From positions 3,348,001 to 3,412,000 of the forward strand of contig JAGVVL010000009.1 in NCBI GenBank assembly GCA_018287875.1: 64,000 nucleotides of DNA. Reading direction: 5' to 3'. The DNA comes from Nigrospora sphaerica (taxonomy: Eukaryota; Ascomycota; Sordariomycetes; Amphisphaeriales; Apiosporaceae). Positions 32,453 through 45,207 of the stretch are shown piece after piece. Position 1 is the stretch's first letter, and each line of letters starts with the position of its first letter. Under the pieces are notes generated by a model. That model was not told the DNA's origin and did no database searches. It saw nothing but the letters and a program-made list of their open reading frames with translations. The translations under genes and the position numbers were made by a program.

Positions 32453-32472
32453 ATATATACCACTTACACGTG
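32453..32472 (-). promoter_or_regulatory. BTA1 core promoter: TATA element with adjacent CACGTG box
   Basis: A TATATAT element (32453-32459, reads the same on the minus strand apart from its edges) lies about 140 nt before the BTA1 start. A perfect CACGTG palindrome follows at 32467-32472. CACGTG is the site of Pho4/NUC-1 bHLH factors, and BTA1 is known to be induced by phosphate starvation in several fungi. The link here is inferred from position and motif only. Confidence 0.45.
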
Positions 32473-34297
32473 TGTCCGTCTAGACCGAGACCCGACGACC
32501 CCCGTCTTGAGCTTCCCAGCTCCCCTGCCGTGGCAAAGCCCCCCGCCCCCGCGGGAGGACACCAGGCCAATGTCCTCTGCCCCTCCCATGTCGTGTATTA
32601 TCTATGGGTGCATGGTGCCCCGTGAATGGATGGACGATAATGGCCTCGTCGCAGGTAGCCTAAGAGGGCTGGAAGCTCCATCCTCTGGGACCCTGAAGCC
32701 AACCCCACTAGGGAAGTCCAGATTGAAGGGTTCCACTTCGACTATCCTTATGGTGAGTGTACAGGGGTCGGGTAGAAACCGGGGATCGAGTGTCTCAGCC
32801 AATCAATAGGAGCACATGGCACGATCGTCTGGGGCTGAGAGCTCGCGACGGATAGAGTCTATATGATCTCACTCGCCGCTGAATCAAGTAGGCAAAACCC
32901 CCTCTGCAAGGTCTCTCTACGCGAGGTTTTGCGCGCTTAAGCTCTCGGCAAATCAGGCAGAGATTGGAGATTGTGATTGGCACCATCCCCGGAGCTCAGT
33001 ACGGCCGTCTTATCTTGCCTGGGTCCTACGAAGCCAAACAGTCGGGTACGTAGATTGTGGGTTCTAATACGGTGTTGCTTAGCAGTGTAGCAAGACGACC
33101 GCCTCTCCGCCAGCGGCATCACCTTTGAGTGGGTACGTCACTCTGGCTGAGGCTGGAGAAACAATGGCAACCTCGTACTTCATACATTTAGATAGGTAAG
33201 CAAGTTCTTCCGGCCCGGAGCGTGACGGAGGACGACGCAGGACCGGCTCTTCAGTGGTTGACTCTGCTCCGAGGGAGAATAGTGGGGCCCACGGCACCGA
33301 ATAAGAAGGCGTGTCTCGGGCACGAGGCGTTCATGCAACCTGACGGCAACCCAACCTGGCCACGATCCGTCCCTAGGCTTGCGAGTAATGCTGGCAGGTG
33401 CTGACTTGGTAAATCGCTGCTGATCGCTAAAAGTGTCGTAGATAAGAATTCGGGGCGCACATCCTCACCCGGCCCGTTACCTTTTTGTCAAATCGAGAAT
33501 TGGAAAGCACGGAAACCTTGGAGGTCTCGCGGACGAGGTAAGTACGCTCGATAGATCGCGAATCCGTTCCTACCGGCTTTCCGGAGCGGCCATGAGACGA
33601 CGACAAATCTAATCTTCTCTCCTCTGGCCTCGGATTGGAAGAGACAGAGGCGATGAGGAGGTGGTTCGCGTGTTTGTCGTAGCTCATCGCCGAGTGGGAG
33701 CAAGCGGCACTCGGCATTACAGACGTGCGACCTGGACGTTCGATAGGCGAGCTTGATATAAGCGGCTCAAACAGTTGCAACCTAGAGGGGAGCATTTACT
33801 GAGTAGTGAAGAATCATCTGCATTGGGCGCCCGCCAGTCAATGGGCGCATAGGAAGACCACGTGGGGTCATCCAGCCCCTACCACAGCCCTACTGCGTAC
33901 CTAGGTAGGTAAGATATGCACTGAGTAGAACCGGGCGAGCACTGGAGATCAGTACCTGATGCAGCAGTACGCACGCTACTTGCTGACATGTTGGCGGAGA
34001 CCCTTTGCTAGCCATGCATTCATCGGACGGGAATAGAGTAAATCCGCAGAATCTGGGGCTGTCCAGGGACAGGGCTACGAATAAGCGGGCATCCTTGCCG
34101 TTGTGTACATATCGTCGTATCCCTGTCACAACGGAAGCCACCCAGTCCCAGCCGTCGCGCGCATGGACGGTACGGTCTCTGCTGACGACATGCCTGTTTG
34201 ATTCCTCTGCAAACTCCTGTACGGATCGGAGCATCTTATCATCTATCCAACCGCATCATCGCCGTCGCGCTCCCGGCCGACGCGTCCGCCCGTCACC
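32473..34297. other. Intergenic
   Basis: Divergent region between BTA1 (-) and NGG1 (+). No gene, repeat or RNA recognised. Confidence 0.5.
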
Positions 34298-36565
34298 ATG
34301 CCTCCCGCGCCTAGCCAGAAAGGCACGGGCAAGAAGGGCTCCGGCATCGTTCGCCAGCGCAGCCGCAATACCACCCCGAATTCGGGTCCACCGCCTGGCA
34401 CGGCGGGCATTCCACCCTCCGAGATCGTCGAGACCGAGTTCCTCGAACTGCGACTCGAAACTGTACCTAGCATAGCGAGCGAAGACCTCGCCGACTCCGC
34501 TGCCTCCAATGCCGTGATACCCGATTCCAAAACTCTCGATGGTCTGATTGCCCGCCTGACCAAGTTGAATGACATTATCGAGAACCGTGGCCAGTATGCC
34601 GACCGCGGCATGCGCCTCGTCGCGAACCAGCGCAAGGTACACTTTGACGAGATGCAAGGCAATGACAGGAGAGACGAAGACAAGTCGCGTAAAGATGGGG
34701 ACGACGAGAAGAAGGCCAACAAGAAGAAGCGGAAGGCAAACGACAGTCTGGCACCGCAAGACGCCAACACCGGTGAGTCAAGACTTGGACTTTCTACTTG
34801 CCAATATTCTAGACTGCATCGGGGTTGCCTGTTATGGGCTTTGTGATGCGGTGCGCTTCCCTTGCTTTTGGTGTTGATTGTGTCCCCGTTTGCACCGCCC
34901 TATTTCAAGCTTCTTTGAGCCGTCCGGTGCTGGTTCCTCCAATAGTGCAGTGCATTAAACTTGCTCACCATCCCTCCCCCATCTTTTGGACTGAAGAAGG
35001 GTTCCTCGAATTCGAGGCGATCCATCCCTTTTTGGTTCGCACAGTATTTCGCAACGCAAAAGTTCTGACTTGGGCATCTTCTAGAGCGAGCGTCGCCCCA
35101 TCGCGACGCAAGCGGCAAACCACGCAAGGTCTCGCGCGATAACGACTCGGCCAGCTCTTCACTGTCCCCGCCCGCCGAGAAGGAAACGCCCGGCGCCATG
35201 GATGTAGACGAGAAGAAGAAGGGCGAGAAGGACGAAGAGGAGAGCTCCGAGGACGAGGGCGCGCCGCCTCCGAAGCAAGCGCCTCAGTTCCAGACATTCG
35301 GCGAGGATCCGTCCACCTTTCCCGACCCTACTGTGTACGAAATTCGCGAGGTGAAGCCAGGAATGAGCCACGAAGAGCTTCAAGAGATCTTCTCTGTCGC
35401 CGTATTCCCCGAGACCGACTTGAGCGACCAGATCGCCGGCGATCCTCCCGACAAGGACTTCAGCAGCGCCAAGCCGTCCAACCAGATCAGCTTCAGCACT
35501 TTTTCGACCTACATCGAACCCTACTTCCGTCCCTTTGGCGAAGAGGATTTGGCCTTTTTGCGCGAGCGCGGCGACCGCAGCACACCGTTCATCTTGCCTA
35601 AGCGAGGCAAGCGACATTATACAGAGATTTGGGCCGAACAGGACAACATGATGGACATTGATTCCAATTCCCAGGGCAGAGATAAGCTTCCGCCAAACCA
35701 GGCCCGAGGCAACATTGAGAATATGGACGACGAAGTTGCCGAAAGCGACAAGCTGTCTGTTGGCCCCATTCTCTCGCGACTGCTCCAAGCTATGCGCCCC
35801 GAGGCCCGCGCCCTGCCCAGTGAAGACAAGCCTATGACCAACGGAATCCACGGCGAAGGCGAGCTCAAAGAAGAGGCCAATGGCGAAACCAATGGAGCAA
35901 CGAACGGCGAGGAGGGCAAGAGCATGCCTCCCGCAACCCTCATGGCCGAGTCGTCTAGCGAGGCCTGGAAGAAGGCCACACACCCCAAACTTGATTACAA
36001 CCAGGTCGACGAGCGGATTAAGCAGGAGCTGCGCCACATTGGCTTTTTGCCCCAGGACTCTTTTGATGGTGATTACGACGGCCACTTTGACGACGAGGTG
36101 GCGGCGCGCCTACGGCTCCTACAGGAGCGTTTGCGAGAACAGATGCTGATCAACGGCGCCCGCAAAACAAGGCTCACGGACCTGGTCAAGGAGCGTATGG
36201 CGCACCAGGAATACCAAACCATTCTGGAGGATCTCGATACCCAAGTACAGGGTGCATATCTTAAGAGGACACGCACAATGGGCAAGTCCAAGAAAGCCAA
36301 GCGGCCCGGTGGCGCGGGTGCTGCTGGAAACCAGGCGAATGCCGCGGCGGGTATGGCGCGGCCCGGTATCGGCGATGTCACCAAGACCCTGATGGAGCGT
36401 CGCCGCCGCTGGATCGACAACATCGGCACCGTTTTCGACGACGAGAACCTGGGCAAGGTCCCTCGCGCCTCGGACCCGGACAGCACCATTTTCAAGCCGC
36501 CCATGATGGCGGAGCTGATGAAGGTAGAGCGGCGCGCTTGGAACGAAGAGGTAGAGGAGGAATGA
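34298..36565 (+). CDS. NGG1: SAGA complex subunit Ngg1/Ada3
   Basis: Exon 1 is 34298-34772, the intron is 34773-35084 (GTGAGT...CTAG, 312 nt, long for this region) and exon 2 is 35085-36565. The product is 651 residues. The N-terminus is disordered with [16 protein letters not shown] and a coiled [20 protein letters not shown] region, then basic and acidic blocks. The middle has [15 protein letters not shown] and an [20 protein letters not shown] motif. The C-terminal Ada3 domain includes [27 protein letters not shown] and [15 protein letters not shown]. Ada3 links Gcn5 and Ada2 in the histone acetyltransferase module of SAGA, in the nucleus. The frame joins only with the stated acceptor, which supports the splice. 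Confidence 0.93.
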
Positions 36566-37399
36566 TTGTTCGGCTGGCTTCGGCTGGCTGGCGATGAGTT
36601 TGACGACACGGAGCCGTTTTATTTCACTGGAGGGCGATGTGACGTCTAGATGACGGCGGGTACTCTTTGCAGAAGGATTCGCCCTGTGCACCTGGTAATA
36701 TGATACCACAGTAGGCGGTAAAGGTTTCATTCAAAACAAAGCAGTGACAGAACACACGAGTCATGATACTCCAGCATTAAATGCGCTTTCTTGGCTGCTA
36801 AATGGTAAAATTTTCTGACTGTTTGTGTAATTATTCTCGATGATCCTTTCCAAGCTCTGGTCGGTCCCTCGGTTACATATGGCGCCGCGAGAGCCCCAAC
36901 GGGCCCGGAGCTCCCCTCCAACCACATGTGGGTAGACGATGTGCCTAACCTAGGGTCTATAGGGCCAAGCTGGGGCCATGCATAGACGGCGCTTCTCAAG
37001 GCAAGAGGCGAGACGCTTGGGGCACCTTACATATACCTGAGGTGCCGTAGAAGCAGAATCCAAGTATTTCTATGTGGCCGACGAGGTGTGAGGTTGTAGA
37101 GAGAGTTGGCGTAAGGCATCGCGGGCGGAGACATCGAACCGTCAATTCCACGGCGAGGAGGAAAGGCCCCGAACCTGCGACTGGCCCCATAGGCCTCCCC
37201 CTTCTTCCTTTTTGCGTGTTCCTCAAGCGCACGAGTTTCGCAATCCTTCCCACATATGGCGGACCGACCAAACGCTGAGGTCTGAGGGCAGAGGTCGAGT
37301 GGTAGCCACGTCTGGGTTTAGACCGCGGTCGACAAGCGCCACCATGGCACTGCTGGGAAGTTGTTGGCCCGAAAAACCCACGATCTCATGGTATTTTAT
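36566..37399. other. Convergent intergenic region
   Basis: 3' flanks of NGG1 and the F-box-like gene. No gene seen. Confidence 0.5.
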
Positions 37400-38252
37400 C
37401 TAGCCCGTCTCTGGGTTGAGGACCCCGTGCTGTCATCATGTGTTAGTCCCAGCTCGACCGGCCGCCCAGTTGTGCACATGGGGAGAGGCCGGGGGTGGCA
37501 CTTACACATATGTCTCTCTCGACAAGCTCCAGATCACGTTGGCACCATACGGACACCTGGATGCGGAACCGGATCAGGAAGGTGACGTCCTGGCCGATGC
37601 CGTGTTGGCGAGCGGCGTGGAGAACGGTGCTGAGGAAGGTGAACTGGGAAGTGTGGCACGCCGCCACGAGCTGTTGGAAGACGAGCTCCTGGGGCACGGT
37701 GCGGCCGGCGAGCATGAGCACGGGGAAGTCGGAGGGGATGGTGACGCCGCCGAGGGTGACGGCCTCGGCGTAGGGCCACATGTGGAGCAGGTCGCGGAGC
37801 TGGTAGGCCTCGTTCCAGTAGAGGAGGGACTGGAGGTGGGGGGCGAGGCGGACGGGCCCGGCGCCGAGGCCGTGGGCGTGCAGCGAGCGGAACCGGCGCG
37901 TGTAGCGCCAGAAGGGCGAGCCGAGCAGCAGCGTGTCCCGGCCCAGGTCGCGCTGGGCGGCGGCGTGCACGATGACGGTGGCGTGCGCCTGCAGCACCGG
38001 CTTGCCCTGGTGGTAGAGTTGCCGGCAGGCCCGGAGCACGGCGAGCGCCTGGTCGGAGCTGCCTCGTACCGGCCGGAGGCTGGCGCGGTGCCCGTCGTTT
38101 TGGTACAAGAGGACGACGTCTTTGAAAAGGGCCCCGAGTACGACGTCGCAGAGCTCGGACGGCAGTTTAAGGAACCCGGGTACGGCCACGTCCGTGTCGA
38201 CGGCCGCCTGATCTGAGTCGGGCATGTGCGTGTCGGCGATGGACGATGCCAT
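37400..38252 (-). CDS. F-box-like protein of unknown function
   Basis: Exon 1 is 37506-38252 and exon 2 is 37400-37429. The intron is 37430-37505 (GTAAGT, branch GACTAACAC, GACAG; 76 nt). The product is 258 residues. The ATG at 38252 is chosen because the frame upstream (open to 38519) is leader-like. Near residues 26-45 an F-box-like helix reads FLKLPSELCDVVLGALF, followed by ALAVLRACRQLYHQGKPVL, as in many fungal proteins of this kind. The rest is helical, with RDLGRDTLLLGSPFWRYT and LVFQQLVAACHTSQF and no catalytic motif. The 30-nt last exon is predicted from an excellent branch site; without splicing the frame ends at 37443. It may recruit substrates to an SCF ligase, but that is inference. 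Confidence 0.68.
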
Positions 38253-39677
38253 GCCGGGTAACCTGCATAGGGGGGTGTGGAAGAGGAGGGCAGAAAGCGC
38301 GAGGGAACACGGTGGCGGGGAAGGGGCCGAAAAACATAAAAGAAACCCGCCGCTGAATGTTAGGAAAATAGAATCACAGTGTTCAGGCGATGAGTGGCAT
38401 GCCGTCCGCCAGTAGCGAGATGTGACTTGTTCCTTGGAACGAGCAGGCACTGGCCGGTACGGTAACCCAGGAGTTGCTACTATGACGAAGGCCTCGAGGG
38501 AGGGATATGCGAACGCCACGAAATATTCCCTGGGTGAATGTCTTTACCAGGGAAGCACAGCTTCGGCCTCAATATGTGCGCATGCTCAAGCAGTGCCTGC
38601 TTGTTGCAGCCTGGGGCCGCAAGGGCAAGCCGAATCTATAAGTACCCCTCAACAAGTACTCTTAGCTCCGTACAGGCCGTCATCGCAATTTTTACAAACA
38701 CACCTCTCATGCATCCTCATCGCAGCCTTTTGAACGTGAAAAAAAGACGCCCACCGCCTGTGGGACAGCTGTCGGGGAAGAGAGTCTGCAGTCTGACCAG
38801 CAGGATGGCGGCGAGTTGTGGTATGGGTATGTTTATCTTGATCGGAAAACCTCATGACAGTGGTATCTTCGATCTACGAGGTACGCCGGAGGGGAAAGGG
38901 ACACACAGCAACAGTATAAGTTGGCGCCGCCAAGACACGGGCCAAACCGTTCTATGCTAGGGGTTGTAACACTCTATAAAAGTTCCGAAGCAAGTTGAGT
39001 GGTTGTTCTTGCTTCTTATAGCCCCGTCGTCTCCAAATTCCCCCCAGCCCGCATATATACGGTAGTTGGGCCTGAAGCACCAACCAACTAGACCCGTGGA
39101 ACCGTGGGCTTGGCCGCCGGACCGAGTCAAGCAAGTCCAATAGCGTTTCATACCGAGCACTTGCTCAAGGTACGATGTACACAGTGGCCCAAGCAGCTGC
39201 ATTGTAAGTTCCGTATCGCCCAATCAGAACCGCTGGATTCTTATACCAGGCTTTTACGAATGCGGCTTCGGAAGCCCGCGTACGATTGGTTGGGAGGGTG
39301 GGAGCAGGGGATCGTTATCAGCACCCGCGGGAAGTCTCTCAACCCGCTATCTTTCCTAACTGACTGGCGTGTATGACTACATACACACATCGCCGTACAT
39401 ACTATGGACCTAAGCGCCGTCGCCCCCCCTGCAGTCGACCGATATGCCCGTGACGCGCTGCGATAAGTGACCTCGATGAGCGTAGTAGTACAGAGGGACC
39501 CCCAGAACGCGACTGCTAGCCCAGATGGCTAAAGTACCGGCCAGAACCCTCGTGGCCAGGGAATCAAAGGGCTCAAAGTTCCTCGAGTGAGCACCCAGTT
39601 TTGCCAGCTATTTGCATGCGAATCGTGAGCCTTGGTCCCGCAGCACCCGCTATCTGTACTCTGAGTGCCAAGACGAG
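38253..39677. other. Intergenic, divergent promoters
   Basis: Between the F-box-like gene (-) and urease (+). No gene recognised. Confidence 0.5.
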
Positions 39678-41717
39678 ATGCATCTGATTCCCAGAGAGGT
39701 CCGCCGTCCCCTGTATCCCTGTCGGTAGCCGTCGGTTGGTAGTTGCACCAACAACAACAAAAACAACACCAGCAGCGGCTGTCGGCGAACCTGGCGCTGA
39801 CATAGAGAGGTTCAAACCACAGCTCGATAAGCTTGTCATCACGCAAGTGGGCTTCCTGGCCCAGAAGCGGCTCGCTCGAGGCGTCAAGCTGAACCACACC
39901 GAGGCTACCGTGAGTATATTCAGACCACCTATGGAACGGGGACGGGTCGCCGAGCCGCTCTGACTCCCGCTGCCTCCCGTTAACGTGGCCCATCCGCTTA
40001 CACGTCCGTGCCAGGCGCTGATTGCCAACAACCTGCAAGAACTCATCCGCGATGGCCAACATACCGTCGCCGACTTGATGACCATAGGGTCGACCATGCT
40101 GGGCCGCCGCCACGTGCTGCCCTCGGTGCCGTCGACCCTGCACGAGATCCAAGTCGAGGGCACGTTTCCCACCGGTACGTACCTGGTCACGGTGCATAAC
40201 CCCATCGCGACGGATGACGGCGACCTGGCCAAGGCCCTGTACGGTTCATTCCTTCCCATTCCGCCGCAGGACCTGTTCCCGCCGGCCGAGGCCGCTGAGT
40301 ACGAGGCGACCGAGCAGCCCGGGGCCGTGGTTGCCGTCAAGGGCCGCGTGGCCCTGAACAAGGACCGGAGGCGCGTTCGTCTCCGGGTCACGAGCCGGGG
40401 CGACCGCCCGGTGCAGATCGGCAGCCACTACCACTTCATCGAGGCGAACCCGCTGCTCGAGTTTGACCGGAAACTGGCCTACGGCTTCCGGCTGGATATC
40501 CCGGCCGGCACCAGCGTCCGCTTCGAGCCCGGCGACACCAAGACGGTGACGCTCGTGGAGATCGGCGGCAACCGGGTAATTCGCGGCGGCAACAACCTTG
40601 CCACCGGCGCGGTCGATCTCTCCCGTGCCGACGCCATCATAGAGAAGCTACAGCAGGCCGGCTTTGGCCACGCCCCCGAGCCTGCGGGCGACATGGGCCA
40701 CATCGACGCCTTCACCATGGACCGTTCCGCCTACCTCACCATGTTCGGGCCCACGGTCGGCGACGTCGTCAAGCTGGGGAGCACCAACCTGTGGGTCCAG
40801 GTCGAGAAGGACCTCACCTCCTACGGAGACGAATGCAAGTTCGGGGGCGGCAAGACGCTGCGCGAGGGCATGGGCCAGGCCAGCGGCCGGCCCGACGCCG
40901 AGACGCTGGACCTGGTGGTTACGAACGCGCTGATCGTCGACCACTCGGGTATATACAAGGCCGACATTGGCGTCAAGGACGGCATGATTGTGGGCATTGG
41001 CAAAGCCGGAAACCCCGACGTTATGGACGGCGTTACCGAGAACATGGTGGTAGGAAGCTGTACCGATGTAATTGCCGGCGAGGGCAAGATCATCACGGCG
41101 GGAGGGATGGACTCGCACATTCACTTCATCTGCCCCCAGCAGGTGCACGAGGCCCTTGCCTCGGGCATAACGACCATGCTCGGAGGTGGTACCGGTCCCA
41201 GGTGAGATGCCGTCTCTCGCACTCGTCCCGGGAAGCCCGGGCTGTGGTTTGCCATGACTGACGACGCGGATAGTGCCGGCACGAGTGCCACGACTTGCAC
41301 GCCGGGCGCCAATTACATGCGGGAGATGCTACAAGCATGCGACAACCTCCCGGTGAATGTCGGCATCACGGGCAAGGGCAACGACAGCGCGCCCGAGGCC
41401 CTCCGCGAACAGGTGACGGCCGGCGCGTGCGGTCTCAAACTGCACGAGGACTGGGGTTCGACGCCGGCGGCCATCGACGCGTGCCTCAGCGTGTGCGACG
41501 AGCTCGACGTGCAGTGCCTGATCCACACGGACACGCTGAACGAGTCGGGCTTCGTCGAGTCGACCATCGGGGCCATCAAGAACCGCGTCATCCACACGTA
41601 CCACACCGAGGGCGCGGGCGGCGGGCACGCGCCCGACATCATCAGCGTCGTCGAGCACGAAAACGTGCTGCCGTCGTCGACGAACCCGACGCGGCCGTAC
41701 ACGCGCAACACGCTCGA

Positions 41718-41753
<36 letters not shown>

Positions 41754-42005
41754 GTCCAAGAACATACCCGAGGACGTGGCCTTTGCCGAGTCGCGCATCC
41801 GCGCCGAGACCATCGCGGCCGAGGACGTGCTGCACGACCTCGGCGCCATCAGCATGATGTCGTCCGACTCGCAGGCCATGGGCCGCTGCGGCGAGGTCGT
41901 CCTGCGCACCTGGAATACGGCGCACAAGAACAAGCTGCAGCGGGGCCCGCTGCCCGAGGACGCCGCCACCGGCGCCGACAACTTCCGCGTCAAGCGCTAT
42001 GTGAG

Positions 42006-42041
<36 letters not shown>

Positions 42042-42060
42042 GGCGCACCTGATCGGCAGC

Positions 42061-42092
<32 letters not shown>

Positions 42093-42655
42093 CTGGGACC
42101 CCGTATGGTTCGGCACCAAGCCCAGTCTCGTCGTCAAGAGCGGCATGATCGCGTACGCCCAGATGGTGAGTAGCAACCGGGGCCGAGGCCGCCTCTATCG
42201 GTTATCCCTATCCCTTTCCTCCCCTCCGTCCTTCTTGCCCCCCTACCCTCACCCCCACGAACGCGCCGAGAGAAAGAGAACAAAAGAGAGAGCGTGCGTG
42301 AAGAATAACCACTAACACCCAAACCTTTACCCAGGGCGACCCCAACGCGTCGATCCCGACGGTGCAGCCCGTCCTCGCGCGGCCCATGTTCGGGCCGCTC
42401 GTGGCGCGGACGAGCGTGCTCTTCGTGTCGCAGGCGAGCGTCGCCACGGGCGCCGTCGCGCGCTACGGCCTGCGCAGCCGCGTCGAGCCCGTCCGCGGCT
42501 GCCGCACCGTCGGCAAGCGCGACATGAAGTACAACGACGCCCGCCCCCGCATGCGCGTCGACCCCGAGCTCTACACGGTCGAGGCCGACGGCGCCGTCTG
42601 CACCGCCGAGCCCGCCGAGTCCCTGCCCCTGACCCAGCAGTTCTTCGTCTATTGA
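39678..42655 (+). CDS. URE1: Urease (single-chain, nickel)
   Basis: Five exons: 39678-39698, 39823-39909, 40015-41201, 41274-42165 and 42335-42655, giving 835 residues, normal for fungal urease. Exon 1 is 21 nt (MHLIPRE) and joins [20 protein letters not shown]; its donor is GTCCGC, weaker than the rest. The gamma-like, beta-like and alpha-like regions of bacterial UreA, UreB and UreC are fused in that order. Active-site residues are present: nickel ligands H404 and H406 ([10 protein letters not shown]), the lysine carbamylated in urease (K487, [12 protein letters not shown]), [15 protein letters not shown], the flap histidine in MVCHHL (about 590) and the aspartate in SSDSQAMGR. It splits urea into ammonia and carbamate in the cytosol and needs accessory proteins for nickel, not encoded here. 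Confidence 0.97.
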
Positions 42656-43506
42656 AAACCGCCTCCACCTCCTCCCATCCTCGGCACCGCGTGGTTGCCC
42701 CCCCGGCAGAGAGAGCGGGCGGCCCCCTCCGTCCGAAGGGACGGGGAGGAAAACGGAGCGGTTCCGGGGCCGGGCCCTGTCTGATTGGGTGATGGGGACG
42801 GCGAAGAGGCGTGTAGCACGATCCATGTAATACACTTTAGCTACATACATACTCACGTATGGCCAGGGAGCCTACAAGCTACAGTTGTGAATAGGAACGA
42901 AAATAAGACCGAGGGATACACTCTCGACACGCTGATGATTCGTACACTCCCAAAAACTGATACAGATAGGCGAGTCCTGTACAAACCCCCGTGAGAGATT
43001 TCCCCCGAGTCTATTGCCGCCGTTACCACGACCGTAGCATCCGTCTTGCCGGACGGTACTACACACAAAATATATACATATATAATAGCTGATTTATCGG
43101 GGGGGACGCACTTGGTGGGTTCGGCGCAAGGGCAAGGGAGAATGTTTCGTGTGGATTCCCTGGTTTGTGCAAAGACAAGCTAGATACAACGCCGACTCGG
43201 AATAAGACCTTGTGCTGCCAACTCCGTCCTGACCGGTCCAACCTTCATCGCGAAACAGTGCTGCTCTGGCTGCAGCTTCGAGACACGCTATAGAGTGATT
43301 TTACTTTACTTGTACAACCCGCAAAGCGTGGATATACCCATCCACGCCGTGAATGACCCTGGTCTGATGAACCGTTCGCTCGTGACCTCATGAAACAAAA
43401 GACCGACAACGCACTGAAGACCGAAGTCGTGAAAACCGAAGAGCGTCCCTCAACGGAGCAGCAGCCGGAGCGGCCAAAGAAAAACAGCAAAACGCGCCTC
43501 TCACGC
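42656..43506. other. Convergent intergenic region
   Basis: 3' flanks of urease and the HMG-box gene. No gene seen. Confidence 0.5.
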
Positions 43507-45207
43507 TTAGGCGTTCTTCTTCTTGCGCGCCGACTTCTTGGGCTCCTCTGTCGCCGGCTCCGAAGCCTTGGTGTTTCGCTTGCGCTTCTTGTCCGGGCTG
43601 GCGGGCGTCGCCGTCTTAGCGGCCGTCTCCGTATCCTCGCCGTCGGTAGCGGCGGCAGTGCTCTTCCGCTTACGCGTGCTGCCCTTGGGCTTGGGCGTCT
43701 GCTTAACATCGTCCGTAGCTGTGGTAGCACTGGGCGGGGCCGCCACCGGGGGGGCGGCAGCCGCGGGCGTGTTCATCTGGAGCTGCTCCGTAATAGCATC
43801 CTGGTCGTCGGCGACCGGGGGCTCCTCAGCGCCCTCGGCAGCGGCGCCATTCAGGGTGGGTTGTTGGATCTGGTTGGCGTCGGCGTAGGCAAGCGCGTCC
43901 TGGTCAGGCATATCCCGGGCGTTGACATTGCCGTTCTTGTAAGAGTGTACACGGGCGTGGTAGAGGCGCAGGTTGAACTGGTATGCGTTGTTCCAGGCCA
44001 TCTTCTCGCTGGCGCTCATCGAGGCCCAGCGACGCTGGCCCTCATCTTGAACGGCGCCCTTGGGAGCATCACCCAGGTCATTGGCGATAATAGGGCGGGC
44101 AGTCTGCATGTAGAGGAAATAAGGAGTCAAGGGGCGCTTGGGAGCGTTGGGGTCATGTTGGCGCTTCTTGCGCTCCTTCTTCTCCTCCACAGGGGGCAAG
44201 GCCTCGACCGGGGGCGGAGGCGCAAAGCCCATCGACGACTGGTCAAGGCGAGCGAGGGACTGCAGGCCAGGGACATTGTCCAGAGAGGTAGGTTCGCCCA
44301 GCAGCAGGTTGCTCTGGCGGAGGTAATCCGCAGCAAAGTCCCTCAGGAGTTCCTGGATGGTGGAGAGGCGAGCATGAACCTTGGAAACACGTTAGCTGTG
44401 TGTTCAACGTTCAAACATGTCCGGACACGGCGGGGGCGGGGGCGAGGCGGTCAATGGCCGCGAGGCCTTTGACTGCTGCTGGATACAGGTGGTGCAAGGC
44501 CGTAGTGACAAGAGAATAGGCAGGTAGGGCAGGCTTGGTCATAGCTCCCTCTAGGGAGCCAAACGAAACGCGGGGTTCAACTGTAAACATGGCCTGATTG
44601 CCACCCCGGAGCTTGGGCGATAGCAGATAGCCTCCGGTGTCGACCGACAGAAAAACACGTAGCGTCGAGAGAGGGGAGACGGGAGAGAAGGGGAAACCGC
44701 GTCTGGGAGCCAGAACACGCATGGGAACGAACATTCACTCGCCCAGCGCGTACCCCGAGGGCCACTGGTGACGCGTTGGGCGGTAAGAGTGATGCAGTAA
44801 ACAATGTCTGGGCAATGGCCTGGTTGTCCTGGCCATGCTGGACAGGGCGTGCTTGGGTTGTTGTGGGGACAAGAGGGGGGATTGTATGTGTTGCGAGCGC
44901 GTTACGCGCTGTGTGAAGGCACTCCCGGAGTATCCGAAGCATGCATGGAACCGAATTCATATAGAACTGGCCGTGGCGGGCAAAAAAGGGCGCCGGCAGA
45001 CGTCTATAGACTTACCGAGTCGCGAACGCGCACGTACTCTGCGCGGTTAATAACGAGAGGCGCAGCATTGTTGTCGGCGGGGAGACCCTGGGGCATGAGA
45101 GAAACGGGCGCGGGTGCGGGAGCCTGCTGAGGAACGAGGGGAATCGGTTGCGGTGCAGCAGCTACTGGCACGGCGGCGGGCTTGGGGTCTTTGCGGGGCC
45201 TAGGCAT
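43507..45207 (-). CDS. HMG-box chromatin protein
   Basis: Exon 1 is 45016-45207 (64 codons) and exon 2 is 43507-44379. The intron is 44380-45015 (GTAAGT, branch AGCTAACG, CCAAG; 636 nt), by far the longest in the window. The product is 354 residues. The N-terminus is proline and alanine-rich. A helical segment begins exon 2 (RLSTIQELLRDFAADYLRQ). One HMG box lies near residues 138-205, with DPNAPKRPLTPYFLYMQTARP, QRRWASMSASEKMAWNN and YQFNLRLYHARV. The tail is acidic then lysine-rich (TRKRKST, KKRKRNTK, KKSARKKKNA). It should bind or bend DNA in the nucleus. It resembles fungal Nhp10/Hmo1-like proteins, but the exact orthologue is not assigned. Confidence 0.88.

Noticed and set aside
35159..36085. 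308-codon minus-strand frame with hydrophobic stretches
   Set aside because: Antisense of NGG1 exon 2; the hydrophobic look comes from reverse-complemented acidic and lysine codons.
43390..44472. 360-codon plus-strand frame
   Set aside because: Antisense of the HMG-box exon; no recognisable motif.
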